Source: Paenibacillus terrae (GTDB lineage: Bacteria > Bacillota > Bacilli > Paenibacillales > Paenibacillaceae). Taken from it: a stretch of 64,000 nucleotides of DNA. The notes below the pieces were generated by a model, which saw only the letters and a program-made list of their open reading frames with translations, was not told where the DNA came from and did not search any database. Of this stretch, positions 1-7,982 are shown in pieces. Each line of letters opens with the position of its first letter. Position 1 is the stretch's first letter. The DNA lies in contig NZ_JTHP01000234.1 of assembly GCF_000943545.1 (NCBI RefSeq), positions 1-64,000 on the forward strand, read 5' to 3'. The translations under genes and the position numbers were made by a program.

Positions 1-620
1 ATCGGACGATTTACATCGGCGGCGATTCTACCGTCTGCAATTACTATCCACTGGATAGCAGCGTGCAGGCGGGATGGGGTCAGCTATTGCCGCAATTCGT
101 AAACACCAGTACATTCCAGATTCGTAACATGGCATCAGGGGGGCAAATTGCAAGGGGCTTCCATCAGGACGGTCAGCTAGAGGCTATCGTCAAATACATT
201 AAGCCGGGGGATTATTTCATTCTCCAGTTGGGCATTAATGACACCAACCCGAAGCATAACGAAAGCGAAGCGGAGTTTAAGGACTGGATGCGGGATATGA
301 TCCGGCAGGTCAAGGCCAAGGGGGCAATCGTAATCCTTTCAACACCGCAGGGGCGAGCCACTGATTTTAACGCGAATAATGTACACACCGCTGAAAATAG
401 ATGGTATAGAGGCTCTATTTTAACGCTGGCTCAAGAGGAACAAACGCCTTTGGTCGATCTGAACGTGCTTAGCTCAGCTTATTTTACCTCCATTGGCCCG
501 CAAGCCACACTTGCCCTGTATATGAACGGTGACACGCTGCATCCGAATGTTGCGGGAGCAAAGGAACTGGCACGTCTAGTAGCAAAGGATTTAAAAAGGC
601 AGGGTCTAAGCGGATTCTAG
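1..620 (+). CDS. SGNH-family rhamnogalacturonan acetylesterase-like protein, 5'-truncated by window edge
   Basis: The reading frame is open from the first bases and ends at TAG 618–620, so only the C-terminal ~205 residues are present. The visible part starts almost at SGNH block I (TIYIGGDSTV, with the catalytic Ser in GDS). It continues with block III (QLGIND) and block V (DTLHPN, the Asp/His pair). Proteins of this family (RhgT/YesT-like) remove acetyl groups from pectic rhamnogalacturonan, which fits a plant-associated bacterium. The upstream neighbour is unseen, so a larger multidomain protein cannot be excluded. The GTG at 63 is internal and lies after the GDS motif, so it is not the true start. 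Confidence 0.8.
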   Translation, partial: RTIYIGGDSTVCNYYPLDSSVQAGWGQLLPQFVNTSTFQIRNMASGGQIARGFHQDGQLEAIVKYIKPGDYFILQLGINDTNPKHNESEAEFKDWMRDMIRQVKAKGAIVILSTPQGRATDFNANNVHTAENRWYRGSILTLAQEEQTPLVDLNVLSSAYFTSIGPQATLALYMNGDTLHPNVAGAKELARLVAKDLKRQGLSGF

Positions 621-644
621 CCTTCGCCAACTGAAGACTGTGGG

Positions 645-653
645 TGCTATAAT
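645..653 (+). promoter_or_regulatory. Candidate extended -10 promoter for the alkyltransferase-like gene
   Basis: The sequence TGCTATAAT is a perfect TATAAT -10 hexamer preceded by a TG extension. It lies about 110 bases upstream of the chosen ATG at 762. No good -35 hexamer is seen at 16–18 bases. The remaining 621–761 stretch holds no supported gene. Confidence 0.35.
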
Positions 654-761
654 GATAGAAAAACTGCACGAGAGCCGGAATGGTTTTGTTGTCTGGTGTC
701 AGCATTGTATTGAGACGTGAAGACCACAGTTTACGCTAGGGGAAGGAGATCCAACGATAAC

Positions 762-1088
762 ATGCAGCCTTTTACAGCTCGTGTATTAAAAATAATCCAG
801 CTCATCCCTGAGGGAAAAATCATGACCTACGGACAAATTGCAGGGGAAGCAGGGAGTCCGAGAGGGGCGCGTCAGGTGGTGCGTATTTTGCATACGCTTA
901 GCAGCAAGCATCGCTTGCCCTGGCACAGGGTTGTAAATCGATTGGGGGAAATCGCGCTACAGGACGATGAAGGAGCTTCTTTACAAAGGCTGCTTTTGGA
1001 AGCGGAAGGTATACAGTTTATGGAGAACGGACGAATTTCACTGGAAAAATACCTGCATGATTCTCAAGCAATGATAGAAGACGAATAG
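762..1088 (+). CDS. Alkyltransferase-like (ATL) DNA-repair protein, MGMT family
   Basis: This 108-residue protein matches the C-terminal DNA-binding/active-site domain of O6-methylguanine methyltransferases. It has the helix-turn-helix motif (TYGQIAGEAGSPRGARQV) and an active-site-like PWHRV at residues 53–57. Trp54 replaces the alkyl-accepting Cys of PCHRV. ATL proteins of this type bind and flip O6-alkylguanine and hand lesions to nucleotide excision repair instead of repairing them directly. The start at ATG 762 is preferred because AAGGAG lies at 743–748 and homology begins there. An in-frame GTG at 717 has no ribosome binding site. The downstream terminator isolates the gene. Confidence 0.85.
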   Translation: MQPFTARVLKIIQLIPEGKIMTYGQIAGEAGSPRGARQVVRILHTLSSKHRLPWHRVVNRLGEIALQDDEGASLQRLLLEAEGIQFMENGRISLEKYLHDSQAMIEDE

Positions 1089-1096
1089 ATAGAAAC

Positions 1097-1154
1097 AACC
1101 TAAAAATGCCGATCACGTACGCATGTAAGCGACGTTGATCGGCATTTTTAGGTT
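1097..1154. terminator. Bidirectional terminator between convergent genes
   Basis: Perfect 19-bp inverted repeat: left arm 1097–1115, right arm 1136–1154, 20-base loop. The arms carry A5/T5 tracts, so the hairpin is followed by T residues on both strands. It serves the ATL gene on the plus strand and the small gene at 1187–1375 on the minus strand. Confidence 0.85.
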
Positions 1155-1186
1155 AGAAGTGAGATACATCTCTATTAAAATCATAC

Positions 1187-1375
1187 CTAGCTGATCAAAT
1201 GTTGCTGATTCCGTTGGGCAAGGTGGAAAGAAATACTGTTTATAAGCGGTATATCGTTATTTTTCCGGGCTTCCCGGATCAGTTGCTTCTTTTGCTGTTC
1301 GGATTCACGTAAAAAGCGGGTCATCCACAAATCAGACGGTTCGTTCGTAGTTGTCATGCGAGATTCTTTTATCAT
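1187..1375 (-). CDS. Small hypothetical protein, 62 residues
   Basis: I do not recognise this protein. It is charged and has no membrane segment. The middle is rich in Glu, Gln, Lys and Arg (residues ~20–38, probably helical). Support for a real gene is its ribosome binding site: on the minus strand GGGAGGG (1384–1390) sits 8 bases before the ATG at 1375. It converges on a shared terminator and does not overlap another gene. A second in-frame ATG lies six codons further in. Confidence 0.55.
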   Translation of the reverse strand: MIKESRMTTTNEPSDLWMTRFLRESEQQKKQLIREARKNNDIPLINSISFHLAQRNQQHLIS

Positions 1376-1469
1376 CTATTAACCCTCCCAGTGAGCGGCT
1401 GTTATTCTTTCTCTAGTATATGCTCCTAACCTTAATAGATACTGTTAGTTTCCTTAAAATTAGCTGAAA

Positions 1470-1490
1470 TTTAGGTAAAGTTCAGGTAAA
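1470..1490 (+). promoter_or_regulatory. 11-bp-spaced direct repeat, possible OmpR/PhoB-type operator
   Basis: TTTAGGTAAA (1470–1479) and TTCAGGTAAA (1481–1490) are direct repeats one helical turn apart, 44 bases before a consensus -35 box. This spacing is typical of response-regulator dimers of the OmpR/PhoB family. A weaker half (TTAGCTGAAA, 1460–1469) precedes them. The regulator is unknown and is not encoded in the window. Confidence 0.35.
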
Positions 1491-1533
1491 AACAGATTCG
1501 TTTTATATCTGATTTGCAAGAGAACAGCTTGTA

Positions 1534-1561
1534 TTGACAGTGTTGAAATAAAGGTTACAAA
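1534..1561 (+). promoter_or_regulatory. Candidate sigma-A promoter of the exporter operon
   Basis: TTGACA (1534–1539) matches the -35 consensus exactly. TACAAA (1556–1561) follows after 16 bases as a 4/6 match to the -10. It is the best promoter in the 1376–1695 intergenic stretch, which otherwise holds only the direct repeat. Confidence 0.45.
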
Positions 1562-1695
1562 AATGTATTGGTTTAACACCTTGTACCAACATTAACCTGA
1601 AAGTACAATTAGGTGGCGGATAGACTGTGGAAATTTATGTCGAAATCTATGGAAATAATTCGAAAGATTTCACCGAAAGGGGAGAGATTCATCTT

Positions 1696-2871
1696 ATGAA
1701 GCAAAAAGTGGCTGCCACGCTGCTCGTTTTGACGATGTCGTCAGGCTTGATTTCCACCGTTCAGGCTGATAGTGCAGCAGGGAGTTCAACAGGAAATACG
1801 TCAGCAAGTATATCAGGAACTTCGTCTGCTGCGGTTATATCGAAGACCGCCTCTGTAACGGGTCAGGCTTTACCTCCATTAACGCTCAAGCAGGCAACGG
1901 AATGGGCACAGACGAATAGCTACAACACGCGTACCGCCGAGCGGGACGTGGAGCGTCGAAGAATTGAGTTTAAGAATGCAGAGAAGGACCTGGGAAATGC
2001 ATTCGTCGATTTTATAGATGGTGAATATGTTGGTGATGACTCATCTTGGAGAAATTATAACTCTTCGACGTTATCCTATCTAGCCAGCAAAAAGCAGGCG
2101 CAGTTCGCCAAGGATCAGATTTATTTTAATGTGATGAAAAGCTACCAAAGCGTATTCGTAGCAGAGAATCAGGTGAAAAATGATCTGGAAGCGCTTGAAA
2201 TTGCTCATGCGGAGGAAAAGATTGCACTCGCCAAATTTGCGCGCGGCAAGCTGTCTGAGTATGCGAAAAACGAGAGTACACAGGCCAGAAGCCAGGCGGA
2301 GCAGACGGTCGAGCAGGGAAAAATTGCGCTGCAAAAATCGCGTGACGCTCTGAATTTTCTGATGGGCCAGCCTAACGGAACAGCCTATGAAATGGTGGAT
2401 CGACCAGTGTACAAGGAACCGAAGAAGCTGGATATCGAAATACATATACAACAGCTGATGGATATGAATCCGAACTTGTGGAAGCTGGAGGATAGCATCA
2501 AGACTTCGGAACTCAATGTGAGATATTTCGATTTTAACAGCGGTGCAGGTGCTTACGATCTAGCCAAAATGGACGTGGATACAGCCAAGGAGGAGCTGGA
2601 CAAGGGACAAAAGGATTTTGCCGAATCGCTCCGCAATTTATATGCCACGGTCAAGGAAAACCAAAAAAAATACGTTCAGCTGGAAGAAAGTCTGCGCACG
2701 GCAAAAGAGGGGCTGGAGCTGTCCCGCAAAAAGTGGGCCAGAGGCTTAATTATCGAGCTGGAGCTGAAAAATAGCCAGTTGAAGGTGGACCAGATTGAAC
2801 GGCAAATGGAAGAGCTGGCGATTGAGCTGAGTCAGAATGAATACACGTTGAGCAAGCCATGGAGCACATAG
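1696..2871 (+). CDS. Secreted TolC-family-like coiled-coil protein
   Basis: A 391-residue protein with a signal peptide (MKQKVAATLLVLTMSSG…VQADS, cleavage probably near residue 25), a Ser/Thr-rich linker, and two long alpha-helical hairpin regions rich in Lys, Glu, Ala and Gln (about residues 60–230 and 260–385). The internal repeat and the ITLKQA-like opening (LTLKQATEWAQ) resemble the outer-membrane efflux protein (TolC) family. The start at ATG 1696 follows GGGGAGAG at 1679–1686. An in-frame GTG at 1627 would put 23 residues before the signal peptide. It is the first gene of an operon with a membrane-fusion protein and a MacB-type transporter, so a role in a tripartite-like exporter is inferred. 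The assignment is by helical pattern, and another cell-wall coiled-coil role is possible. Confidence 0.7.
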   Translation: MKQKVAATLLVLTMSSGLISTVQADSAAGSSTGNTSASISGTSSAAVISKTASVTGQALPPLTLKQATEWAQTNSYNTRTAERDVERRRIEFKNAEKDLGNAFVDFIDGEYVGDDSSWRNYNSSTLSYLASKKQAQFAKDQIYFNVMKSYQSVFVAENQVKNDLEALEIAHAEEKIALAKFARGKLSEYAKNESTQARSQAEQTVEQGKIALQKSRDALNFLMGQPNGTAYEMVDRPVYKEPKKLDIEIHIQQLMDMNPNLWKLEDSIKTSELNVRYFDFNSGAGAYDLAKMDVDTAKEELDKGQKDFAESLRNLYATVKENQKKYVQLEESLRTAKEGLELSRKKWARGLIIELELKNSQLKVDQIERQMEELAIELSQNEYTLSKPWST

Positions 2872-2884
2872 GGAGGAAACGAAG

Positions 2885-4342
2885 TTGGCAGAAACGGTTT
2901 TAAACGATGCCTTATTAAAGTTACGAAGAAAACGGAGAAAAAAGTGGATCTGGACCATGGTTGTGCTGCTGGTTATAGGCGGGGGCGGAACAGCAGTGTA
3001 TTTGAAGCTGCCCAAAGAGCAGGCTGTACCATTGGTTCAGGACGAGACGCTTAAAGTGGAACGCGGGGATGTGAGCGAGAAGCTGGATACGTCTGGTACC
3101 GTGCAGGCTTCCAAGGAAGTAAAACTGAATTTCACAAGTGCAGGCGAAAATAAGCTGGCGGCGGTAAACGTGAAGGCCGGAGACAAGGTGAAAAAAGGAC
3201 AAGTCCTGGCTCTTCTGGACAGTTCTGAAATTAAGATGCAAATCCAGAGCGCATCCGATAATTTGGAAATATCCAAATCCAAGCTGGCTGAATTGGAGAA
3301 GGGGCCGAAGGCGGAGGATATTGAAATTCAGAAGACGAACGTGCTTCGGGCTAAAATGGCTGTCGATACAGCGCAGGAATCATTTGAGCTGGAAGAAGCG
3401 GAAAGTCAGAAGAAGGCTTCCAAAAAGCAGTTGGAGCAGGCGCGAAAGGCATATGAAGATCAAAAGTTTTTACATGATGCCGGAGCAGTGTCCAACAGTG
3501 AAATGGAGCAGGCAGAGCAAGCACTGGATAAGGCGCAGACAGATTATGACGGTCTGGATTTACAATTCCGCAAAATCATGTCGCAAAAGCGTCATGCTAT
3601 CGCAGAGGCTGAAATCGGCTATCGATCGGCTAGGGCTGAGCTTCGCAAAACGGAGGTTCCAGCCGATGCCTCCAATATCCAATCCGCACGGATTGAGGTT
3701 AGAAGACTGGCCACTGAGCTGGAGCAGAAGAAAAATGACCTGAACAAGCTTCAGGTCACGGCACCATGGGATGGAGTCATTTTAAAGGTGAACGGGGATG
3801 TCGGAACCAGTCCGACGGCTCCTTTTATCGTCATGAACAACTCGGACTCCAACAATCTCAAAATTGTTGCGAAAATTAGTCAGAACGATATTGTAAAGGT
3901 GAAAAAAGGACTTTCAGCGGTGTTATCCACCAATGCTTACCCGGGTGAGTCGTTCCCGGGCAAGGTGCAATTCGTCTCACCGGAAGCATCCACAGATGAA
4001 GGCATGACGACCTATCTGATGGAGCTGTCCGTTCATGATCCGAAAGGCAAGCTGAAAACCGGTATGATTATGAATGTGTCTGTTATTTTGGGAGTACACA
4101 AAAATGTGCTGTTTGTGCCAGCGATTGCGCTGAGATCCGAAGGCGGACAAGACGGCGTCTATCTTGCTTCCAATCCGGCAAATCCAGGGGCACGCACGTT
4201 CAAGCCCGTAGAGCTCGGATTTTACACGCCAGATCGGGTTGAACTCAAGTCAGGTGTGAAGGAGGGCGATACGATTGTTATGCCTGCTCCTGAAGCACCG
4301 CCAGACCCTTCCAATATGGGTGGCATGCAAGGAGGCTTTTAA
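2885..4342 (+). CDS. Membrane-fusion protein (HlyD/MacA/YknX-like) of an ABC exporter
   Basis: A 485-residue protein with one N-terminal membrane segment (about residues 21–40, after an RRKRRKK cluster). A biotinyl-lipoyl/barrel half-motif follows (about 57–110, AGDKVKKGQVLALLD). A long helical hairpin spans about 115–285, a second lipoyl half sits near LQVTAPWDGVI (~295), and beta-barrel and membrane-proximal domains lie in the C-terminal third. The tail is Gly/Met-rich (SNMGGMQGGF). The TTG start at 2885 is set by GGAGG at 2873–2877. The 13-base gap to the TolC-like gene and the adjacent ATPase show one operon. It should couple the MacB-type pump to an extracytoplasmic partner, with the helical hairpin as the likely docking arm. 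Confidence 0.88.
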   Translation: MAETVLNDALLKLRRKRRKKWIWTMVVLLVIGGGGTAVYLKLPKEQAVPLVQDETLKVERGDVSEKLDTSGTVQASKEVKLNFTSAGENKLAAVNVKAGDKVKKGQVLALLDSSEIKMQIQSASDNLEISKSKLAELEKGPKAEDIEIQKTNVLRAKMAVDTAQESFELEEAESQKKASKKQLEQARKAYEDQKFLHDAGAVSNSEMEQAEQALDKAQTDYDGLDLQFRKIMSQKRHAIAEAEIGYRSARAELRKTEVPADASNIQSARIEVRRLATELEQKKNDLNKLQVTAPWDGVILKVNGDVGTSPTAPFIVMNNSDSNNLKIVAKISQNDIVKVKKGLSAVLSTNAYPGESFPGKVQFVSPEASTDEGMTTYLMELSVHDPKGKLKTGMIMNVSVILGVHKNVLFVPAIALRSEGGQDGVYLASNPANPGARTFKPVELGFYTPDRVELKSGVKEGDTIVMPAPEAPPDPSNMGGMQGGF

Positions 4343-4348
4343 ACGGGG

Positions 4349-5068
4349 ATGAGACATGTCATTCAAATTGAGGATATGAAAAAGGTGTACCAGGTTGGGG
4401 ATCAGGAAATTCATGCCCTGCGTGATGTGCAACTCAACATTGCTGATGGTGATTTTGTGGCAATCATGGGCCCGTCTGGATCAGGCAAGTCCACGATGAT
4501 GAATGTCATCGGCTGTCTGGATCTTCCTACCTCGGGACAATTTTATTTGGACGGTTATTCCATACTGGATGCTCGTGAGGATGAGCTGGCTATTATCCGT
4601 AATCAGAAAATCGGATTTGTATTTCAAAAATTTCATTTGCTTCCGCGGGCCACAGCTTTGGAGAACGTAGAGCTGCCGATGATTTATGCAGGCGTACCAG
4701 CCAAGGAGCGGCGCTTGCGTGCCATTGAGGCGCTGACCAGTGTGGGGCTGGGCGATCGGATGAACAACAAGCCGAATGAGCTGTCAGGCGGTCAGCAGCA
4801 ACGGGTATCCATAGCACGCGCACTTGTGAACAATCCGGTCATTCTCTTGGCGGATGAGCCGACAGGCGCACTGGACTCCAAAACGAGCGTTGAAATTATG
4901 GAGATTTTCCAACGCCTGAACGATCAGGGTAAAACGGTTGTACTCGTTACGCATGATCAGGAAATTGCGGAATACGCCAAGCGTCTGATTCATTTTCGCG
5001 ATGGACGGATTGAAAAGGATCAGCCTGTTGGGAACCGAAGAATGGCGGCAGAGGAAGTGAAGGCATGA
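4349..5068 (+). CDS. ABC transporter ATPase, MacB/LolD/YknY type
   Basis: This 239-residue ATPase has Walker A GPSGSGKST at residues 41–49, a Q-loop (FVFQKFHLLP), signature LSGGQQQRVSIARAL, Walker B VILLADEPTGALDS and switch His in VTHDQ. The family drives mechanotransmission-type exporters of antibiotics, lantibiotics or lipoproteins. Its stop overlaps the permease start by four bases (ATGA), so the two are translationally coupled. The ribosome binding site AGGAGG lies inside the end of the fusion-protein gene (about 4329–4334). Confidence 0.93.
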   Translation: MRHVIQIEDMKKVYQVGDQEIHALRDVQLNIADGDFVAIMGPSGSGKSTMMNVIGCLDLPTSGQFYLDGYSILDAREDELAIIRNQKIGFVFQKFHLLPRATALENVELPMIYAGVPAKERRLRAIEALTSVGLGDRMNNKPNELSGGQQQRVSIARALVNNPVILLADEPTGALDSKTSVEIMEIFQRLNDQGKTVVLVTHDQEIAEYAKRLIHFRDGRIEKDQPVGNRRMAAEEVKA

Positions 5069-6276
5069 AATTTCGGGAAATTATCCGGGTATCGCTCAAC
5101 AGTTTGCGAACCAATATGCTGCGATCCTTGCTGACCATGCTGGGTATTATTATTGGGGTGGCTGCTGTAATCGCGATTGTTGCCATTGGTAAAGGCTCTA
5201 CAGCCACGATTACGTCGCAGATTAACAGTATGGGGAATAATTTGCTCATGATTTATCCTTATGCCCCATATGATGGGTCCAGCTCCATGTCGTTCAGTCA
5301 GACGAAAGGAATATCTCTGGAGGATATCGCTGCGCTAGAGCAGCAAAAAGCTGTAGCCGAGGTAGCTCCAAGTGCCATGACCAATGCTGATATTACGTGG
5401 AGCCGCAATAAGGTCAGCGGGCAGATTGAGGGGACTTCGCTGGCTTTCATCCATGTGAGAAAGCTGTCGCTCGCTCAGGGCAGGTCTTTTACCCACTATG
5501 AAGTGGAAAAGAGACTGAATGTCGTGGTGCTAGGGAGCGATGCAGCCCGTAATATTTTTGGTCCGGATGCCTCCAAGGCGGTGGGGGAAACGATCATGAT
5601 CAAGCAGCTTCCTTTTAAGGTGGTCGGGGTACTGACGAATTCCAATTCCAATATGGGTAACAGCGGGCAGCAGGTATATGTGCCGATTACAACAGGGATG
5701 GAACGGCTGGGGAATATGAGCATTCAGCAGGTGAATGCTTCTGCAACAACGGAGGAGAAGATTGACCAGGCGAGTGCTGAAATCCGACAGGTGCTGCGTG
5801 CCCGGCATGAGCTGAAGCCATCAGAGGGCGATGATTTCCAAATCACGACCCAGACGGAGATTCTAAAAACGGTCTCAGGTGTAGACAAGGTTATGAATAT
5901 GTTGTTGCTCGGCGTTGCTGCGATTGCGCTCGGTGTTGGGGGCATTGGCATCATGAATATTATGCTGGTGTCCGTCACGGAAAGGACGAGGGAGATCGGG
6001 ATTCGCAAGGCGATTGGTGCGCAGCGCAGTGATATTATGCTGCAATTTCTGGCCGAGGCTGTTTTTCTTAGTCTGATGGGCGGACTGGTTGGCGTTATGG
6101 CGGGTCTTGGGGGCGCGAAGCTGCTGGAGAAATTTGTCCATATGCCGATAGTGTATACGATGGAACCGGTGCTGTACTCTTTTCTGTGCTGCATGGGGGT
6201 TGGTGTACTGTTTGGAGTGTACCCGGCGCGGAAGGCGTCCAAGCTGCGTCCGATCGATGCTTTAAGATACGAATAA
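5065..6276 (+). CDS. ABC transporter permease, MacB/YknZ family
   Basis: A 403-residue permease with the classic MacB layout. One membrane helix lies near the N-terminus (LLTMLGIIIGVAAVIAIVAIG, about residues 21–42). A large extracytoplasmic MacB-PCD domain covers about 45–270, and three C-terminal helices (about 278–300, 330–352, 366–388) make up the FtsX domain. The motif VTERTREIGIRKAIGA, which contacts the ATPase, is present. It overlaps the ATPase gene by four bases. With the fusion protein and TolC-like protein it should form a complete export machine. The substrate is not shown by the sequence. Defence against cationic peptides is a reasonable guess from YknWXYZ and MacAB. Confidence 0.92.
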   Translation: MKFREIIRVSLNSLRTNMLRSLLTMLGIIIGVAAVIAIVAIGKGSTATITSQINSMGNNLLMIYPYAPYDGSSSMSFSQTKGISLEDIAALEQQKAVAEVAPSAMTNADITWSRNKVSGQIEGTSLAFIHVRKLSLAQGRSFTHYEVEKRLNVVVLGSDAARNIFGPDASKAVGETIMIKQLPFKVVGVLTNSNSNMGNSGQQVYVPITTGMERLGNMSIQQVNASATTEEKIDQASAEIRQVLRARHELKPSEGDDFQITTQTEILKTVSGVDKVMNMLLLGVAAIALGVGGIGIMNIMLVSVTERTREIGIRKAIGAQRSDIMLQFLAEAVFLSLMGGLVGVMAGLGGAKLLEKFVHMPIVYTMEPVLYSFLCCMGVGVLFGVYPARKASKLRPIDALRYE

Positions 6277-6279
6277 AGG

Positions 6280-6333
6280 AGCGGATACTTCGTCTTACTC
6301 GAAAGAGCAGGGTGTGAAGTATCCGCTTTTTTG
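6280..6333 (+). terminator. Rho-independent terminator of the exporter operon
   Basis: A 12-bp stem (AGCGGATACTTC at 6280–6291 with its complement at 6316–6327) is followed directly by a T-run and TTGG. It lies three bases after the permease stop. Confidence 0.9.
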
Positions 6334-6434
6334 GTGTGGTATAAGTGCTTTAAACGATAAAAAACCATCAATAACCGCTTTAATTTTATATATGTGATGT
6401 TTTATATGCTTTTAAAGGTTGATTTATAATTATA

Positions 6435-6445
6435 TATGACGTATT
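6435..6445 (+). promoter_or_regulatory. Possible CcpN-like operator upstream of ccpN
   Basis: TATGACGTATT agrees with the CcpN operator consensus as I recall it (TRTGHYATAYW) at all but one position. It lies about 45 bases before the ccpN start in an AT-rich leader full of TATA steps (6390–6460). Autoregulation is inference only. The rest of 6334–6474 holds no gene. Confidence 0.2.
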
Positions 6446-6488
6446 ATATTTAATATCAGATAGCAAGGAAAAAAAAGGAGGGGCGTTC

Positions 6489-7133
6489 ATCATCGACCTT
6501 ACGGCAAGACAAGTGGAAATTTTAAACATCGTACAAAAGCATGCCCCGATTACCGGTGATCAGATTGCGGAAATGCTCAATCTCAGCAAGGCGACCATTC
6601 GGACCGACCTATCCAAGCTGGGCATTCTGAATTATATAGATGCGAAGCCCAAGGTTGGTTATTTTGTCGGAAAACGGGGCACGCCGAACCGGGAGGAGAA
6701 ATTCCGGCTCATGCAAATGAAGGTCGGCGATCTTCACGGGGTTCCAGTCATCGTACGTGAAACAACAACGATTCAGGAAGCTGTGGTTGCTCTTTTTCTG
6801 GAGAACGTGAGTAACCTGATCGTTACCGATGAAGAGGGGAATCTGGCAGGAGTAGCTTCCCGCAAGGATCTGCTCAAGGTTACGCTAGGCAATCCGAATG
6901 CGGCGACCATCCCTGTTAGTCTCGTCATGACTCGTCAGGCAAATGTCGTCACCGTTTCCCCGGAAGACACTGTATTGGAGGCAGCGCGCAAAATCATTGC
7001 CCGTCAAATCGACAGTCTGCCTGTCGTCGTCCCTTCCAACTCCGACAAACCAGGGGAACACTGGAAAGTCGTGGGACGCATTACGAAAACGAATATTATC
7101 AAAATGTTGCTCGATATGGTAGCAGAGGATTAA
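6489..7133 (+). CDS. ccpN: CcpN-type transcriptional repressor of gluconeogenesis genes
   Basis: The predicted 214-residue protein begins IDLTARQVEILNIVQ, an N-terminal winged helix-turn-helix (about residues 2–65; DQIAEMLNLSKATIRTDLSKL is the recognition region). Two CBS domains follow (about 80–210), which in CcpN sense adenine nucleotides. In Bacillus subtilis CcpN (YqzB) represses gapB and pckA on glycolytic carbon. The start is unusual: AAGGAGGGG at 6475–6483 points to the ATC codon at 6489 (or 6492), and no ATG, GTG or TTG lies at a proper distance. The GTG at 6513 would cut off the first helix. The next gene, yqfL, follows after 13 bases as in B. subtilis. Confidence 0.87.
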   Translation: MIDLTARQVEILNIVQKHAPITGDQIAEMLNLSKATIRTDLSKLGILNYIDAKPKVGYFVGKRGTPNREEKFRLMQMKVGDLHGVPVIVRETTTIQEAVVALFLENVSNLIVTDEEGNLAGVASRKDLLKVTLGNPNAATIPVSLVMTRQANVVTVSPEDTVLEAARKIIARQIDSLPVVVPSNSDKPGEHWKVVGRITKTNIIKMLLDMVAED

Positions 7134-7146
7134 TGGGAGGAATCGA

Positions 7147-7950
7147 ATGGTTCAGGCGCGTAGTCATTTTATAGCGATCTGTTCAGACTCGATTGGCGAG
7201 ACGGCGGAAGCCGTCGTTCAGGCGACCATGCGCCAATTTGAGCTACCGGACACAGAGATCAAGAGATTTATGAATGTAAGAGATGAAGACGAACTGAGCC
7301 GGGTGATGGAAGAGGTGGCCGAGCGTAAAGGCTTTGTAGCCTATACGCTGGTACAGCCGGAGTTGAGAGAAGCAATGAAAGAGGAGGCTGTCCGGCTGAA
7401 TGTGCGGGCTGTCGATATCATGGGCCCGATGATGCAGGCGTTTGCTGACACGTTCCATGATGATCCCAAGGAAAAACCCGGTTTGCTGCATCGGATGGAC
7501 GATAATTATTTCCGTCGTGTGGAAGCGATGGATTTTGCGGTTCAATATGATGATGGCAAAGATGTGAGCGCCATTCTCAAAGCAGATATTGTACTGCTAG
7601 GCGTATCTCGTATTTCCAAAACTCCTTTGTCGATGTTTCTGGCGCATAAAGGTTATAAAACGGTCAACATTCCCATTGTACCGGAGCTGACACCGCCTGC
7701 ACAGTTGCAGGATGTACAGCATGGTCGGGTGTTTGGGTTAACGATCCAGCCGGAGCTGCTGCTAAAAATACGTAGTGAGCGACTCAAGGTGATGGGGCTG
7801 CCTAACAATGTGCAATATGCTACATCGACGCGGGTGGAGGAAGAGATTGCGTATGCGCAATCTTTGTTTACGAAATTAGGCTGCCCGATCATTGATGTCA
7901 CCGATAAAGCGATTGAAGAAACAGCGGGTTTGATTATCAGGATGTTATAG
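7147..7950 (+). CDS. yqfL: YqfL/PpsR-family bifunctional kinase–phosphorylase regulatory protein (DUF299)
   Basis: A 267-residue protein of the PEP-synthase/pyruvate phosphate dikinase regulatory family. The N-terminus (ICSDSIGETAEAVVQA) and the P-loop-like GVSRISKTPLS beginning at residue 152 are the family hallmarks. Members phosphorylate a Thr on PPDK or PpsA with ADP and remove it by phosphorolysis. In B. subtilis YqfL modulates CcpN activity. The 13-base gap after ccpN and the GGGAGG ribosome binding site (about 7135–7140) support co-transcription. Whether the local target is a dikinase or CcpN itself is open, because no ppdK or ppsA is in the window. Confidence 0.9.
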   Translation: MVQARSHFIAICSDSIGETAEAVVQATMRQFELPDTEIKRFMNVRDEDELSRVMEEVAERKGFVAYTLVQPELREAMKEEAVRLNVRAVDIMGPMMQAFADTFHDDPKEKPGLLHRMDDNYFRRVEAMDFAVQYDDGKDVSAILKADIVLLGVSRISKTPLSMFLAHKGYKTVNIPIVPELTPPAQLQDVQHGRVFGLTIQPELLLKIRSERLKVMGLPNNVQYATSTRVEEEIAYAQSLFTKLGCPIIDVTDKAIEETAGLIIRML

Positions 7951-7982
7951 AAGCATAGCTGCTCAATAGATAATAGTTGCTG

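Noticed and set aside
4947-5249. Minus-strand frame across the ATPase/permease junction
   Set aside because: It overlaps two well-supported genes and has no recognisable protein features.
6513-7133. GTG start for ccpN
   Set aside because: It is about 30 bases from the ribosome binding site and removes the first helix of the DNA-binding domain.
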